Assembly: GCA_025350775.1 (NCBI GenBank)
Contig: JANXXF010000494.1
Coordinates: forward strand, 1 to 15,793
DNA: 15,793 nt
Origin: Actinomycetes bacterium
Lineage (GTDB): Bacteria; Actinomycetota; Thermoleophilia; Gaiellales; Gaiellaceae
Direction: 5' to 3'
Each line of letters begins with the position of its first letter. Position 1 is the stretch's first letter. The translations under genes and the position numbers were made by a program. Below the pieces are notes generated by a model. The model made no database searches. It saw only the letters and a program-made list of their open reading frames with translations, and was not told the DNA's origin. Below are positions 15,680 to 15,793 of this stretch, piece by piece.

Positions 15680-15793
15680 GGCGGAGCGGCGGGCGATCGG
15701 GGCGCGGGTAGGGCGGCGCGGCGGGTTACCGGTGTGCGGCGGGCTGCCGGAGCGCGGCGGCGGGCGTTGTCGCAGTAGCGATTCCCGCCATGT
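15680..15793. repeat. G-rich non-coding tail with GCGGCGGG repeats and a G-quadruplex-like motif
   Basis: GCGGCGGG recurs at 15686, 15718, 15736 and 15757. Four G-tracts at 15691-15693, 15699-15702, 15706-15708 and 15711-15713, with loops of 5, 3 and 2 bases, fit the standard quadruplex pattern on the plus strand. No gene is supported in this stretch. A possible minus-strand ORF of about 20 codons from 15791 lacks any support. Confidence 0.55.

Noticed and set aside
15726..15791. Short minus-strand ORF of about 20 codons at the right edge
   Set aside because: No family signal, no ribosome site visible, and the region is repetitive G/C sequence; the window ends two bases beyond its ATG.

Overview
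The window is about 70% GC, and every gene has strong G/C preference at third codon positions. Together with a putative F420-type reductase, a DUF3052 protein, frequent GTG starts and several apparently leaderless genes, this points to a high-GC actinobacterium. A deep-branching soil or aquatic lineage is possible, but that is a guess. All genes look chromosomal; I see no tRNA, rRNA, transposase, phage gene or CRISPR array.

Layout. (1) 1-3094, minus strand: the start of an exopolysaccharide/capsule operon, with a chain-length/tyrosine-kinase fusion protein followed by a polyprenyl-phosphate sugar transferase that runs off the left edge. (2) 3294-4445, minus: a metal-dependent amidohydrolase with an extra C-terminal helical region. 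It is divergent from (3) 4565-7689, plus: an M24 (Xaa-Pro type) metallopeptidase overlapping an acetyl-CoA synthetase by ATGA. (4) 7690-9990, plus: an AT-rich control region (tandem 11-bp repeats and a 36-bp inverted repeat), then a Fic AMP-transferase with a C-terminal winged helix, overlapping by GTGA an exported class A beta-lactamase-like serine enzyme. (5) 10022-15007, minus: a six-gene run, in transcription order OsmC-like protein, class V aminotransferase lacking the catalytic Cys, DUF3052 protein, DUF2007-like protein, M16 peptidase and group II PLP decarboxylase. The first three are joined by 4-base GTGA overlaps. (6) 15083-15679, plus: an F420-type NADP oxidoreductase, followed by a G-rich tail with a G-quadruplex-like motif.

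How the genes work together: (1) is cell-envelope polysaccharide synthesis and its phospho-control. (3) could link peptide breakdown with acetate activation. (4) looks like a self-regulated Fic module translationally coupled to a cell-wall-directed enzyme and is the most unusual locus here. (5) combines thiol/peroxide protection with PLP chemistry and small proteins of unknown function. Several genes carry a TAGNNT box 6 or 9 bases before the start codon and lack a Shine-Dalgarno, suggesting leaderless or near-leaderless transcripts.
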